Assembly (NCBI GenBank): GCA_026315105.1
Contig: CM048751.1
Coordinates: 334,520,649 to 334,584,648 of the forward strand
DNA: 64,000 nucleotides
Direction: 5' to 3'
Origin: Locusta migratoria
Lineage: Eukaryota; Arthropoda; Insecta; Orthoptera; Acrididae
In this document: one piece after another, positions 1 through 11,166 of the stretch
Numbering within the stretch: the first letter of the stretch is position 1
Layout: each line of letters begins with the position of its first letter
Position numbers and translations under genes: made by a program
The notes under the pieces: model-generated
Seen by the model: only the letters and a program-made list of their open reading frames with translations
Told to the model about the DNA's origin: nothing
Databases searched by the model: none

Positions 1-1488
1 GATCAATATTCAAGTCGTGGTCTTACAAGCGTTTCATAAGAGGTCTCTTTTACAGATGAAGTGCATCCTCTCAAAATTCTCCGAATAAATCGAAGTCGGC
101 TGTTCGCCTTACTCACAAATGTCCTTCGTGCCCCTTACTTAACAGCCATATACAATCGCTCTCTCAAAGAAGGATCTGTACCAAAAGATTGGAAAGTTGC
201 ACAGGTCACACCTATATTCAAGAAAGGCAGTATGAGTAACCCATTAAACTACAGGCCTATTTCATTGACGTAAATTTGCAGCAGGGTTTTGGAACATATC
301 CTGTATTCAAATATTATGAATTATCTCCAACAGAAAGATCTATTGACTAAAGGTCAACACGGATTTAGAAAATATCGTTCATGCGAAACACAACTAGCTC
401 TTTATTCACACAAAGCGATGGGTGCTATCGACAAGGGTTCGCAAATCGATTCCGTATTTCTTGATTTCCAGAAAGCTTTTGACACCGAACCTCACAAACG
501 GCTTTTAATCAAATTGCGTTGTTATGGTATATCGCCCCAAATTTGCGATTGGATAGGGGATTCCTTGTCAGAGAGGACACAGTTCATAGTAATCGATGGT
601 AAGGCGTCGACTAAAACAGAGGTGATATCGGGCCTTCCAGAGGGTAGTGTTGTTGGTCCTCTGCTGTTCCTTATTTACATAAACGATTTAGGGGAAAATC
701 TAAGTAGCTCTCTTAGGTTGTTTGCAGATGACGCCGTCATTTACCGTCTAGTAAAGTCATCTGAAGATCAAAACCAACTGCAGAACGATCTGAATAAGAT
801 ATCAGTATGGTGTAAAAATTGGCAATTGACTCTAAATAATAAGAAGTGTGACGTCGTCCAGATGAGTACGAAAAGATATCCGCTATACTTTGTTTACAAG
901 ATAAATCAATCAAAAGTTAAGGCCGTAAACTCCACAAAATAAATAGGTATTACTATTACTTCAGACTTAAACTGGAAAGATCCCTTAAAAGATGCAACAT
1001 ATCTACAAAAGAAACTGCATACACTACGCTTTTCCGTCCATTTTTGGAGTATTGTAGCCCAGTGTGGGATCCTTATTTGGTGGGTTTAACGGAGGACATC
1101 GAAAGAGTCCAAAGAATGGCAGCTCGTTTCGTTTTTTCACGATACAGGGGAGACAGCGTTACGGAAATGATACAGGATCTGGGATGGGAATCATTACAAC
1201 AACGGCGATTATCGCTGCGGCGTGGGCTACATGCGAAACTCCAATCGTCAACATTCTCCTCCGAATGCGAAAATATATTGTTGTATCCCACTTACATAGG
1301 TAGAAATGTTCATCAGAATAAAATACGAGAAATCAAGGCTCGAACAGAGAGATTCAGGTGTTCTTTCCTTCCGCGCGTTATTCGAGAATGGAATGAGAGA
1401 TAAATAGTATAATGGTGGTTCGATGAACCCTCTGCCAGGCACTTAAATGTGATTTGCAGTGTATCCCATGTAGATATAGATGTAGATA
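1..1488 (+). mobile_element. LINE-A copy, decayed ORF2 (RT and C-terminal part)
   Basis: A non-LTR retrotransposon remnant that enters from the left edge. Frames at 61-273, 289-942 and 1044-1403 together read as a reverse transcriptase: NYRPISLT, then HGFRKYRSCETQLA, DFQKAFDT, a GSVVGPLLFLIYINDL block and the catalytic FADDAVIYR, followed by a C-terminal block with SPVWDP and ERVQRMAARFVFSRY. The frame is broken by stops and shifts near 273, 942 and 1040, and the thumb region is partly deleted there. The 3' end has a short UTR and finishes in an imperfect ATGTAG-type repeat at about 1470-1488, as in the related copies at 57237 and 25685. The superfamily is jockey/CR1/L2-like from motif memory. 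It is inactive. Confidence 0.9.
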
Positions 1489-2098
1489 TCACTCTGCAAT
1501 GTTACTCCTAGATATTTGAACGACGCGACTGCATCAAGAAGCTCACTAATAATGTTGTATTTGTACATTATGGGATTGTTTTTTCTACTGATATGGATCA
1601 CCTTACATTTTTCTACTTTTAGAGCTAGCTGCCATTCTTTGCACCAACCAGAAATGTCTAAGTGATCCTGTATGCTATTACAGTCAATTAAAGACGACAC
1701 CCTCCCGCAGCATAATCAGCAAACTGCTGCAAATTACAAGTTACTCTGTCCATCAGATCATTTATGTTGATAGAATACCCCTGTGGTACGCCTGACGAAA
1801 CACTCGTCTCTGATGAACATTCGCCGTCGAGAACAAAGTACTGCGTTCCATTACGTAGGAAGTCTTCCAGCCAGTTACAAATCTGTGAACCTTTGCCATA
1901 TGCTCGTACCTTCGTTACCAATCTCCAATGTGACACCGTGTCAAAAGCCTTTTTGAAATCGAGAAAAAAGCAATCTGCCTGTTGGCCTTCATCCTTGGCC
2001 TGCAAGATGTCATGTGGGAAAAGGGCAAGCTAAGATTCACACGAACGATGTTTCCTAAACGTGTTCTCCATAGGAAAAAACTTTTCCGTCTCAATGAA
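1489..2098 (-). mobile_element. LINE-B fragment, RT region
   Basis: The minus-strand reading matches the long LINE-B copy at 23.5-25.6 kb in order: TQL region, DFKKAFDTVSH, SSETSVSSGVPQG, a damaged catalytic site (FADYAAGG in place of FADDAVVYG), WQLALKVEKCKVIHISRKNN, and ending at FKYLGVTLQSDI. It stops abruptly where the tail of the plus-strand LINE-A begins. That fits LINE-A having inserted into LINE-B, with the rest of LINE-B lying left of the window. The other edge, near 2098, abuts Helitron-like sequence. Confidence 0.85.
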
Positions 2099-2102
2099 AT
2101 CT

Positions 2103-3240
2103 GTAGCTATATAAAAGACAAAGGACACTCTTTCACTCACTCACTCACTCACACAATGACTAAACACGAAATCTCGAAAACTACTTCAACTACGAAGCTG
2201 AAATTTGGCACGAATGTAGTTAATAGGTAGAGGACGTCCGCGAAGAAAGAATTTCGCGATAGGGCGGATAGTTCAGGCTGTATGATTCATAAACAATGAA
2301 AATTTCCCCGTATTGTGGCACATGATAGTGTGACTTTATCAGTCCACTATTTGAGAACGATAGCACTTAGCGATTTGCAACGAACTTTGAACATAATGTC
2401 AAACCTTTAGGAAACTTTTTCTCCCTGGCAACCTCAGCAAAATGATTTAAAGAAAAAAGTTTGTCACTTACTACTTTTTCGGCGTTCATGTAGTTAAATT
2501 ACGACATTTGGCATGACCTTGAAATTTATTATTCGTACAGTATTAATTGTATTCGCGAGAAATGTTAGTGATAGCATACACACATACCATTGAACGTATG
2601 TTCGAAATTGTATCATAGTACGATACACAGTTCATGAGATATGGAGTCATAAACAATTAGCTTCATGAAAAATCTCATCACGCATGACGATTTGATTTAT
2701 TACGTCTTTGTCACTACTTCTATTCGCGACTTTTTTTTTTCCAGATATTTTATATATACGCCAATAGTTGTACCTCGGAAATAATATCGTATTAAGACAT
2801 ATCGTTCAGGTGCTATGACGTCAAAGACAATGAAACTTCGCCGTAATAAGCATTAGGTTGTAATATACTACGTCTTCCTTCCAACTCCATTTACAACACA
2901 TTTCGTAGACAGTTTCGTAATATTTGACTCTACGAACCTGGCAAATAATGTTTTTGTAGGATACGTAACTCAGCTGATATTACGCCATAAACGTGGCACC
3001 CGTAAATAGGTACTGCGTTTTGTTAAGTCTTTACATTCTGTTCGCAGCACATTCCGCAAAATCAATCCATGTACCGTATACCACAAGAAATCTATGAAGC
3101 TGTGCATTATTCAGTGGAGTTCATTCATTCCCTCGACCCACTTGGAATACCACCTCCCACCTTGCACCTGTAGATCGGAGCTCCAATCACTCTGCTACGC
3201 CACTTCAACCCTCCTAAGACGAAATGGGACTAGGCTTCAT
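2103..3240 (+). mobile_element. Probable Helitron non-coding 5' portion
   Basis: Starts with CTATATAAAAGACAAAGGAC, a CACT-rich run (CACTCACTCACTCACTCACA) and CTGAAATTTGGCACGAATG, features I associate with the 5' regions of insect Helitrons. It leads in the same orientation toward the Helitron helicase remnant that begins near 3241. No ORF is supported. The element's terminal dinucleotide cannot be fixed. This is inference from position and similarity. Confidence 0.4.
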
Positions 3241-3435
3241 ATGAAAGCGCTACATAGAAATGTAATTGACGCAACTGTTTTCACTGGCCTAAATGAAGGA
3301 GGAGTTGTTTTTATTCCAAGAATTTCACTAATACCGTCGGATTTCCAAATTCTATTTACAGGTCTCCAATTTCCGGTGAAATTATGCTACGCCATGATCA
3401 TCAGTAAGGCTCAAGGCCACACGTTAAAAGTTCCT

Positions 3436-3638
3436 CCAAATGTTCAAATGTTTGTAAATCTATCGGACCAAACTGCGTGGCCATCAGTCCGTACCTTACA
3501 AATTACTTAAACCTAGGTAAACTAACCTAAGGACAAACACACATACCCATGCCCCAGGGAGGACTCGAACCTCCACGGTGAGCAACCGCGCGATCCGCAG
3601 CGAGACGCTTTAGACCGCTCGGCTACTCCACCGCGGCA
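3436..3638 (-). mobile_element. SINE-b inserted in Helitron helicase
   Basis: On the minus strand: tRNA-like head with A-box TAGCCGAGCGG and B-box GGTTCGAGTCC, then a body ending ACATTTGAACATTTGG. Target-site duplication: TTAAAAGTTCCT (3424-3435) and TTAAAATTTCCT (3639-3650). The uninterrupted target is visible in the tandem copy near 3858. Confidence 0.92.
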
Positions 3639-3818
3639 TTAAAATTTCCTGGAGTAGTTTTGAGAATAGGTTGTTTCTCCCACGGACAATTGTATGTGGC
3701 GTGCTCCGGAGTACGTTCACCTGATAATTTGTATATTCTGCAGCTGGAAAATAAAACTAAAAATGTGGTCTATCGAGAGGTTTTAGAAAAATAGCTTACT
3801 TAGTGGGGCTATATATGC

Positions 3819-4018
3819 TACGCCATGACCATCAGTTATGCTCAAGGCCACACGTTAAAAGTTTCTGGAGTAGTTCTGAGAATAAGTTTTTTATCCCACG
3901 GACAATTATATGTGGCGTGCTCCGGAGTACGTTCACCTGATGGTTTGTGTATTCTGCAGCTGGAAAATAAAATTAAAAATGTTGTCTATCGAGAGGATTT
4001 AGAAAAATAGCTTACTTA
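3819..4018 (+). repeat. Tandem duplicate of Helitron helicase tail
   Basis: This ~200-bp segment repeats 3388-3435 plus 3639-3790 with about 90% identity by eye. It begins at GCTACGCCATGA and ends at AGAAAAATAGCTTACTTAG. It lacks the SINE, so either the duplication came before the SINE insertion or it copied an empty allele. Confidence 0.85.
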
Positions 4019-4520
4019 GAGCTACATAATTACAATTTTCTCTTAATTTATGTCATATGTTACACGGAAACAAATATTCTGCCTACCCATCTTCACCCAT
4101 CTTCACTTGGGTAGTATTACACTTCCCGAAACGTCGCGATCCATCAACGCCGCCACCCGGCTGGAGACCAGAGAGTTCTTCATCAGCAGTATACGCAGAT
4201 TCTGCCTACCATGTTGTCGAAGACCTACTTCACGAAGCGTCTTTACTGTTGAGAGCCGAATGACTGGAATTTAATATTAATTACCATTTAGTGTCCTTTT
4301 ATATGACTGTGTTTTCGCTTTCGATCTTTCACGACCCAATAGTGGGCTGCATCACAATACAACTAACTTTTTTAATTCTCCCAGTTGACCATTACTTCAC
4401 GAGTTATTTTTTTTGTCAGGTTCATAGTAATTTATAATATACGATTGTGCATAGTGGCACTTTCGTTATTTACCAGAGAAAGCATGTACCGGTACAAATA
4501 CGAATAAAGTGTTTTCAATA
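4019..4520. other. No gene; possible PLE tail fragment
   Basis: Short frames only. A stretch at about 4125-4260 (CCCGAAACGTCGCGATCCAT and following) resembles the region following the GIY-YIG domain in some Penelope-like elements, but no coding match remains to confirm it. Confidence 0.25.
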
Positions 4521-4880
4521 CATCAATAATTTATTGCAAAAACTGGTTTCAATATGAAAGATGTCTGCTTTTACTAGATCAATAATTGCATTCTTAACGA
4601 AAAAAAATTTCAAAGCGAAAAGCGTCACTTCATAGTATGTTAGTAATTTAATTGTTATTAATAATTTTCAAAATGAACGATGTTTGAGTTTGGAACGTCA
4701 GTAAGTTCATTGTAAAAAATCCAAAACTAATGTTGATTATTTTAAGTATGTCAATGATTTCATTGTTAAAAATGTAAAAAATGAAGAGTGTTTGTTTTTA
4801 GTTTGTTAATAAATTCGGTATTAAAAAATTTAACGATATTTAGTTTTACTACGTCAATAAATTGATTGTTAAATGAAGGA
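4521..4880. repeat. Degenerate AT-rich tandem array, ~55-bp unit
   Basis: Six to seven diverged units can be aligned by eye. Each starts with a form of GTCAATAATTTCATTGTT, followed by A-rich sequence and a TGTTTGTTTTTAGT-like end. Unit starts fall near 4521, 4579, 4640, 4697, 4748, 4803 and 4852. It could be an old minisatellite or the internal array of a larger element. Confidence 0.6.
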
Positions 4881-4892
4881 ATGGACTGTATT

Positions 4893-5158
4893 TAATTTCT
4901 CCAAGTGGCAAAGTAGCGGACAGCAGGTAGTTTACTGTATTCGAGCTGAGAATATGCTCCAAAATTCTACGGGAAACTGATGTCATTGATATTGGCCTGT
5001 AATTATGTGGGTCAGTCCTTTTACTTTTTTATTATTAATGCGCTTTTTTTCTAGTCACTATGAACTTTGCGCTAAATTAAAGATTAGCGATAAATGCAAG
5101 CTAAGTAAGGGGCCAATGTCGCAGAATTCTCTTTGAAAAACCGATCTGTCAACAGGAT
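4893..5158 (-). mobile_element. LINE-B 5' part, inverted
   Basis: Reverse complement matches LINE-B positions equivalent to about 24215-24465 (RT blocks around GPDG downstream, YRPISLTS and RILEHILSS). It is followed at 5197 by the downstream part of the same element in direct orientation. An inverted 5' portion joined to a direct 3' portion, with a gap between, is the usual product of twin priming during LINE insertion. Confidence 0.85.
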
Positions 5159-5196
5159 TGTAATTGAATTCAAGCAATTTGACGAGAAGAGATGCA

Positions 5197-5528
5197 GTCA
5201 TGCACATGAGTAGGAAAAAGTAGTGAGCTTATTGATGCAGTCACGTCGTTCAAATATCTAGGTGAAACATTACAGAATTGAACGAACATTTAAGGACCAT
5301 TGTGAGTAAGGCAGACAGCCGACTTCTGTTTATTGGGAGAATTTTGGAAAGATGTACTTCATCTGTAAAGGATACCGCGTATAAAACTCTTGTACGATCA
5401 CGTCTTGCGTATTACTCAAGTGTTTGGGACCCGCAGCAGATCAGTTTAAAGGAAGACATAGAAGCAGTTCAGAGGCGAGCAGCTAAGTTCGTTACTGGTA
5501 GGTTCGACCAATGGGCAAGCATCACAGC
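5197..5528 (+). mobile_element. LINE-B 3' part, first half
   Basis: Reads as the LINE-B C-terminal region: VVSKADSRL-like, RILERCTSSVKDTAYKTLVR, VWDPQQISLKEDIEAVQRRA, AKFVTGRFDQWAS. It is interrupted at about 5528 by a Penelope-like element and resumes at 6466. About 120 bp of LINE-B is missing at the interruption. Confidence 0.88.
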
Positions 5529-6465
5529 ATCACAGAAAAAGCGAAGCATTATAAAGACGTTGGCGGACAGAGCAAGGAACATCTGCGAACCGGAATTACT
5601 CGACGCGGAATTGAAACACCTGAGTAATGATTTACTTAAGAATGGCTATTCGTCCACAGAGATAAGGTGAGCGTTGAGACCGACACGTGAAAATTGAAAA
5701 CGATGAAAGGGTTCCTGAGAAATCCAAAGTCTTCCTGCCTTTTATTAAGGACGTCACCGACCGCATCGGTAAAATTTTGACGAAACGGAATGTTGCCGTT
5801 ATTTACAAACCTACTCGGAAGATACAGGATCACCTGAAATCGGCGACGGATGCCCACAAACCGCTGGAAAAAGCAGGAATTTATAGGATTCGGTGTAGCT
5901 GTGGGGACGTATACGTGGGTACCACAAAAAGAACAGTCAAGAAACGACTAGATGAGCTCAAGGGGAACTGTAGAAGAGGATAGATTGACAGATCAGCTGT
6001 CGCTGAACATGTTTTGCAACCAGGGGACTACCTTATTAAATTTGATAAGACTCAGGTTTTAGCAGCCACAAATGGATACCACGAAAGACTGTACAGAGAG
6101 GCTATAGAAATTGTAAAACACCCCAATAATTTCAATATGATGGAGGACGATAAATTAAATCTGGATTCCGGTTTTGAAGAAGAACTGTAACAGTCTTCCA
6201 CCGTGGTACGATATCAACGGACGACGGCAAACGGCAACGAAGCATTGCGCGCGCATATCAAAAACGTCTGACGTCACACTTCTGCACTCGAGCCCTCGTA
6301 AAGGAGTTTGGCTTCAGTCAGTAGCGAAACAGGGTGTGCATCGGACATTCAAAAGTGTCACGATGCCCCTGAAAACGTCCTCCGCAGTCGGGGACGAAAC
6401 GTTGTGTTTCCATAATAAATCCATAAGACCACGGCATAATAGCCCCGAAATTTTTAATAATTTTG
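5529..6465 (+). mobile_element. Penelope-like element fragment (GIY-YIG endonuclease)
   Basis: The frame at 5687-5983 contains VIYKPTRKIQDHLKSA and AGIYRIRCSCGDVYVGTTKR, the GIY-YIG endonuclease core of Penelope-like retroelements, with the spaced CSC motif typical of arthropod copies. After a stop it continues as DRSAVAEHVL, then TNGYHERLYREAIEIVKHPN and FNMM, the standard ending of the domain. The reverse transcriptase is missing (5' truncated). The trailing 3' region runs to about 6465, where LINE-B resumes. PLEs retrotranspose using an RT related to telomerase; this one is defunct. Confidence 0.9.
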
Positions 6466-6670
6466 AATCTTCCTGCTGCCTACTTACATTTCGCGTAATG
6501 ATCACAAGGGAAATTAGGGCTCTTACAAAGACATATAGACGTTCTTTCTTTCCCTCGTTCTATTTTGGGAGTGGAATGGGAGGGGAAATGCCTAGTAGTG
6601 ATACTGTGTACGCTCCACCACGCACCTTACGGTAGACTCGGAGTATGTACGTAGATGTAGACTTACTGTA
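6466..6670 (+). mobile_element. LINE-B 3' end, second half
   Basis: Matches LINE-B 25478-25685: CTACTTACATTTCGCGTAA, the last codons, then the 3' UTR and the ATGTAG-type terminal repeat. It is the continuation of 5197-5528 after the PLE. Confidence 0.9.
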
Positions 6671-7029
6671 GATCCCGTGCAGTGGAGTAACAGGTCCCGA
6701 CGCCGCGAGTCTGTCGGTAGGAACTCGGTGGCGGCTGGAGTCGTTTGTTATTAAAGTGCGTGGCTCCGCATCCGGCAGCAGCGCTGTCTAGGGAGCGCCA
6801 GGTGGAGTTTGCCCCCAGCCGCCACTCACCTGTGGGGCGCACACGGCGGAAACTTCCACCCCTAAAAGAGCCGGCGGCACCTGCTATCTGCAGCCTGCCA
6901 GCAAAAATTTATTCTCCTCAGTTCATTCGCCTCCGTCAGCTTCCATTGTACGGGCCAATGCACCTCAAATCGGACTGCAGGATACCTTACTTTTTTTCTG
7001 GAGCTCCAATTTAATTTCCATTTCATATA
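6671..7029. other. GC-rich unassigned segment
   Basis: Markedly GC-richer than its surroundings. An 89-codon frame (6745-7014) has no recognisable domain, and no matching splice pattern is visible. It could be the end of an unrecognised repeat or a former CpG-rich host segment. Confidence 0.3.
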
Positions 7030-7176
7030 TACGAGGGGCGTTCGAATGAAAAGCTACGAAACGACTCCGTGGGTATAATTGAAATCTTTATTGAAGAATA
7101 ATCACGACAGACCTGAGCACAAATATTTAACCAGCCGAAGGATTCTCTGTTCCCAGAATTTGTAATACGAACTAGT

Positions 7177-8111
7177 CTTGTGTAGTTCACGAACGAACTA
7201 GTTCGGAAGATCGCTCCCACAGGCGAATTACGCGAACTAGTTCGCAGATCCCTCGCTCTTAGTTCGTCCGCTCATTTTCCGAAGACTGACGGGGAACAGC
7301 GAGAGGACGTGAGAGCGCGCAGCATCGCGTGATTTATAGGTAATGTTCCTTCAGTGACCTATTAAATAAATAAAACACTACGAATAAGCTGTATGCACAG
7401 TAGTTGAATATCATTGTATCACCCATTCGTGTAAATAACTGGATTATTTGCTTAATGATGTCTAATTGCCCAAAAATACGGGTAACAGCACACGCTTGTG
7501 CAACACTGATCATTATATAAAAATCTGTCATAACAAAAGAATGAGCTCTTTTAGTAGCGGTAGCAAAAGCCAAAAAGAGCGGACGAACTAAAAAGAGTGG
7601 ACGAACTAAAAAGAGCGACCTACTTCGCGGCCGAGTTGCGAAATAAACTGAGAGCTACCGGCCGCGAACTAATATATGCGCGATCGGTCTCGAACTAAGG
7701 TATGTCCGATCGATCGCGAACTAAGATATGCGCGATCGGTCGCGAACTGACATGTGAGCGTCCGCCTGCTAGATTTCATAGTTCACTGCTACAAAATTTC
7801 TGTTTTGAAGTATTCTGCACTCTACAATATGTGACCAAAAATTCCATAATCCCAAGATATAGAGATAACTCTAAACTTAAACGCGAGAAATTATCGACAA
7901 ACTGTTTCTTTTGGTTTGCGTGATATCGTTAGCGGCTCACGCAGCAAGCGCATGAAGCAGCTATATGGCGGAACTTCTCCCTCCACCTGCATGCACAGAC
8001 CATGCCGCTCAGCCGTCACTGGGAGCGGACGAACTAAAAGAACGAACTAGTTCGCGGCAGCGCCGCAAACTAAAGTGAGGGCTCCCTATCGCGAACTATT
8101 ATGCGCAAGTT
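7177..8111. mobile_element. Unclassified element rich in GAACTAGTTC palindromes
   Basis: Inserted in the mariner between 14-bp direct repeats TAATACGAACTAGT (7163-7176) and TAATACGAACCAGT (8112-8125). The edges are weakly inverted (CTTGTG at the left, CTTGCG read from the right). The palindrome GAACTAGTTC occurs near both ends (three copies), with many half-sites (GCGAACTAA, CGGACGAACTAAA) inside. Repeated subterminal motifs of this kind are typical of transposase binding sites in hAT- or P-like elements. No coding frame is recognisable, so it is probably non-autonomous. Confidence 0.6.
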
Positions 8112-8443
8112 TAATACGAACCAGTTTCCCTACTTCGGCCGTCATCCTTCGTGTTGAACCGCTTCCCTTTGAGATGTTTTTTAGCGGACCAAAAACATGA
8201 AAGTCACAGGGCAACATGTCCGAGCTGTAAGGCGGATCCTCTCGCTTCTGTCGCATGAACATGGCCAGTACAGTTTGTGTGAGCCTGGAGACGTGTGGAC
8301 GCGCGTTATCATGGAGCAGAATCACTCACTCCGTGTGCACGCCGAGCCGTTTGCCACTGATGGACTTACATAAGCTATGTAGTGTTCACAAGACACTTCA
8401 CTGTTCATGTTTTTCCATGCTCGAGGAATTCGTCGAGTACTGG

Positions 8444-9142
8444 AACTACATCTACATCTACATAGATACTATGCAAATCACATTTAAGTGCCTGGCAGAA
8501 AGTTCATTAACCACTTTCATAACTTTTCTCTGCCGTTGAATACTCTAATAGCGCGCGAGAAGAAAGAACACCTAATCGTCCCGTTTTCGATCTGATTTCT
8601 CTTATTTTATTGGGATGGTCATGTCTCCCTAAGTAGGTGGGTGCTAGCAAAGTATTTTCACATTCATAAGTAAAAGTCGGTGATTGAAACTTCGCAAACA
8701 GATCACGCCGCAATGAATAACGTCTTTCTTTTAATGATTTCCAACCCAATTCGTGCAACATTTCCGTGACGCTTTCCCCCCCCCCCCCCCCGTAACGTGA
8801 TAAAACAAAACGAGCTGCCCTTCTCTGAACCTTCTCCGTCAGTCCCATCTGGTGAGGGTCCCACAAGGGGCAACAGTACTCCAGGAGAGGACGCACAAGT
8901 GTGATGTAGGCAGTCTCTTTGGTGGAGCTGGTGCATCTTCGAAGCGTTCTGCCAATGAAACGTAACCTTTGAATCGCCTTCCCCACAATATTTTCTATGT
9001 GTTCTCTCCAGTCAAAGTTGTTCGTAATTGTGACTCCTAGGTAATTGGTAGAATTTACGACCTTAAGGTTTGACTGATTTATCGCGTAATTGAAGTTCAG
9101 TGGATTTCTTTTAGTGGTCATGTGTATTACTTCACACTTTTC
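8444..9142 (-). mobile_element. LINE-A copy inside mariner (5' truncated)
   Basis: Minus-strand frame reads CEKCEVIHMTTKRNPLNF, NYLGVTITNNFDWREHIEN, RRCTSSTKETAYITLVRPLL, EYCCPLWDPHQMGLTEKVQR, APTYLGRHDHPNKIREIRSK, the LINE-A C-terminal region downstream of the RT catalytic site. The 3' end carries the tail repeat (TACATCTACATCTACATAG on the plus strand). A C-run at about 8778-8792 encodes a Gly tract absent from other copies. A possible short duplication, CGTCGAG, flanks the copy. Confidence 0.9.
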
Positions 9143-9327
9143 ACACACACTTTCGGACGTCGAGAAAAGACTGTGAGCTTCACCTTGTCTGCTGAGGGCA
9201 CAGCCATCAATGCCGCAGAGCCCTAGATGTCGCACTGTGTTATTTCCAGGCAGCATAGTCAAATTTCAACAAGTTTGGCTGTTAAGACGTTTCGCACATT
9301 TTCATTTCAACACCCCTCGTATATTAA

Positions 9328-10522
9328 CCCTCGGGCGGCAGCGTCTAATATTATACCTTCAGCAGCACCGCGGTGCAGATTTGCTACCACTGTGTACTCC
9401 TAGCTACAAACCTAGAATATAGCTACTACGTGATTGAAATGACAAAAATAGGTCAATGTACACGTAGAAATATCACATTTGTTAATATCTGAATTAGATT
9501 ATCAATTACCTTTGGTGTATAAATGTAATAAATGTAACATTATTCCGAAAGTGGACAATAATCATGTATAATAGACCCAGCAGTACTATCATTTCCTCTT
9601 TCTTTACTTCCATGCAGTTCCCTAATAACTAGTGTTAACTTTTGTCTGTGTTACGTGGAACTTAGTGCACATAATTACCTCATCAATCACATTATCATCA
9701 TGAATGAGAGAGCTTGCGACTCTTACCTCACGCCCCTCGCCTTCCTTTTGGACCAGGGAAGATTTTTATTATATTCTTCTTCAGTGTTTTGGAGTGCTGC
9801 TTGTATGGCGCTTTACTCCACAGAGTGGTACCGTCCTCAATATCAGATTCATTGCGTCTGAAATGTTGTTCGGAATCGTAGCTAGGATTTATATTTGAAT
9901 AATAGTACCCTCTTCATGATCTGATGAGGAATCTAGACAAAAATCACTAAGATCTTCATTACCTGTAGAAAGAAGACTATTTCCACATCTATTAGACCCA
10001 TACCACGTCTACGAGACCTAAAGATTAAATTATGAAGTGGCATAAGTCATTTTCGCATTGTGTCTGGTTTAAAAAGGGTTAAAATGAGATTGACGGAAAC
10101 TGCAGCATGGATAATCAGGAGAAACAAGTGAACAATTTATCAAGAGTTAAACTTCTAGTTACGAAATAAATTTAAATGTTTGAGCATTCTAATATGTAGG
10201 GTAACATTTATACAATACATATTTACTATACACTGCCACAAATCCATTTGCAATGAAAAATAGACGTAACAAAAGACAATTCAAATCTACTTACATGACA
10301 GGCAGCGCGGTGCAAATCTGCTACCAGTGATGCACTCCCTAACAAAACTTTTTTTGGGTGGACACTTCCGTGCACTAGAAACTCAGAACCTTAACTGACA
10401 TCAATATTAAGGCTTAATTGAGGAATAGGTAAGGTGTAAATACGGCATCTCCGGTATTGCGTCATCTGTGAGCATTTAAAGAAAAGTGATAGCACATCTG
10501 AACCAGCACTGCCGCTCGAGGG
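9328..10522. mobile_element. piggyBac-type MITE
   Basis: Flanked by TTAA on both sides (9324-9327 and 10523-10526). The termini are inverted repeats: CCCTCGGGCGGCAGCG at the left and CCCTCGAGCGGCAGTG read from the right. TTAA plus a CCCT terminus is the piggyBac signature. An internal near-repeat (GCGGTGCAGATTTGCTACCA near 9368 and a similar copy near 10309) lies close to both ends. No transposase is recognisable. It abuts the mariner's right end. Confidence 0.85.
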
Positions 10523-10526
10523 TTAA

Positions 10527-11166
10527 CCCTGCGATGTACGAAATTATTTAAAAAAAATGAGGGAAAAAGTTGAGGTTTGTTTTTTTATAGTAAAGAGCAA
10601 TGACAAATTTCATAACATACAAAAATTCATTCAAATTCACCATTACATCGAAATGGAGACCCATGTCACTGAAGTGCATACAGTGAATTACGGGGCCTCC
10701 AGTGTCCTTGCTGTAGGATTTTCCTTGCTGTGTGGAAAGGTTCAAAGCAATCTGGACATTTGCTTTACCATTTTCGTTTGAATTTAGTACAAAATTTTTA
10801 AAAATATTTTTCGGAAATTGGCGCAATTCTGTTCGGTGCCACCTGACACTCGCCATCTTGATACACATGTTAAATTGAAATTCGTCAGCTGAGACGACGA
10901 TACAGGGCAGCATCTATTGCAAAGGTCCATTAGAGTGTACACTATCTGCTTACGAGCTAAAAGACGAAAGCTCACGCACAGAAATGCGAGAAGTAACAGC
11001 CGTCCACTGCAGTGGACGACGTGCGCTACAGGGTAAAGTATAATGTCCACGTGTTTGTCGTTTTAATTGGAAACAAATGTAGAGTACTGTTCCGAAATAG
11101 ATAAAATTTTGCACATCTGAACGTCAAAACAATAGGAAAAACTTGTGTATGTGACGTAAAGTCGCG
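10527..11166. other. Unassigned 640 bp
   Basis: A 121-codon frame on the minus strand (10548-10913) and an overlapping one (10784-11050) show no known domain. The base composition is ordinary. No feature is supported. Confidence 0.3.

Larger units (their letters stand above)
3241..4018 (+). pseudogene. Helitron helicase C-terminus (PIF1-like), broken
   Basis: Translation gives DATVFTGLNEGGVVFIPRIS and LQFPVKLCYAMIISKAQGHT, matching the last conserved blocks of Helitron PIF1-type helicases (usual core AMTINKAQGQT). A SINE at 3436-3638 splits the frame exactly after the GHTLKV codons. After the SINE the expected ending follows (SHGQLYVACS and a VVYRE-like tail). The same ending is then repeated in tandem at 3819-4018. 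Only the final ~130 residues of a protein normally over 1,000 residues long remain. Rolling-circle transposition is the family role; this copy is dead. Confidence 0.8.
7030..9321 (-). mobile_element. mariner element with two insertions
   Basis: Terminal inverted repeats match: TACGAGGGGCGTTCGAATGA at the left and TACGAGGGGTGTTGAAATGA read inward from the right, each next to TA. On the minus strand 8086-8325 gives a decayed mariner transposase: LLHDNARPHVSRLTQ (the second catalytic Asp block), PPYSSDMLPCDFHVFGPLK. The C-terminal end continues at 7030-7162. It is interrupted by an unclassified element (7177-8111) and by LINE-A (8444-9142). The catalytic region upstream of HDNARPH has stops, so the transposase is dead. 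Confidence 0.85.

Noticed and set aside
4521..4880. A CRISPR-like array
   Set aside because: The units are diverged throughout with no constant repeat and variable spacer; the genome is eukaryotic.
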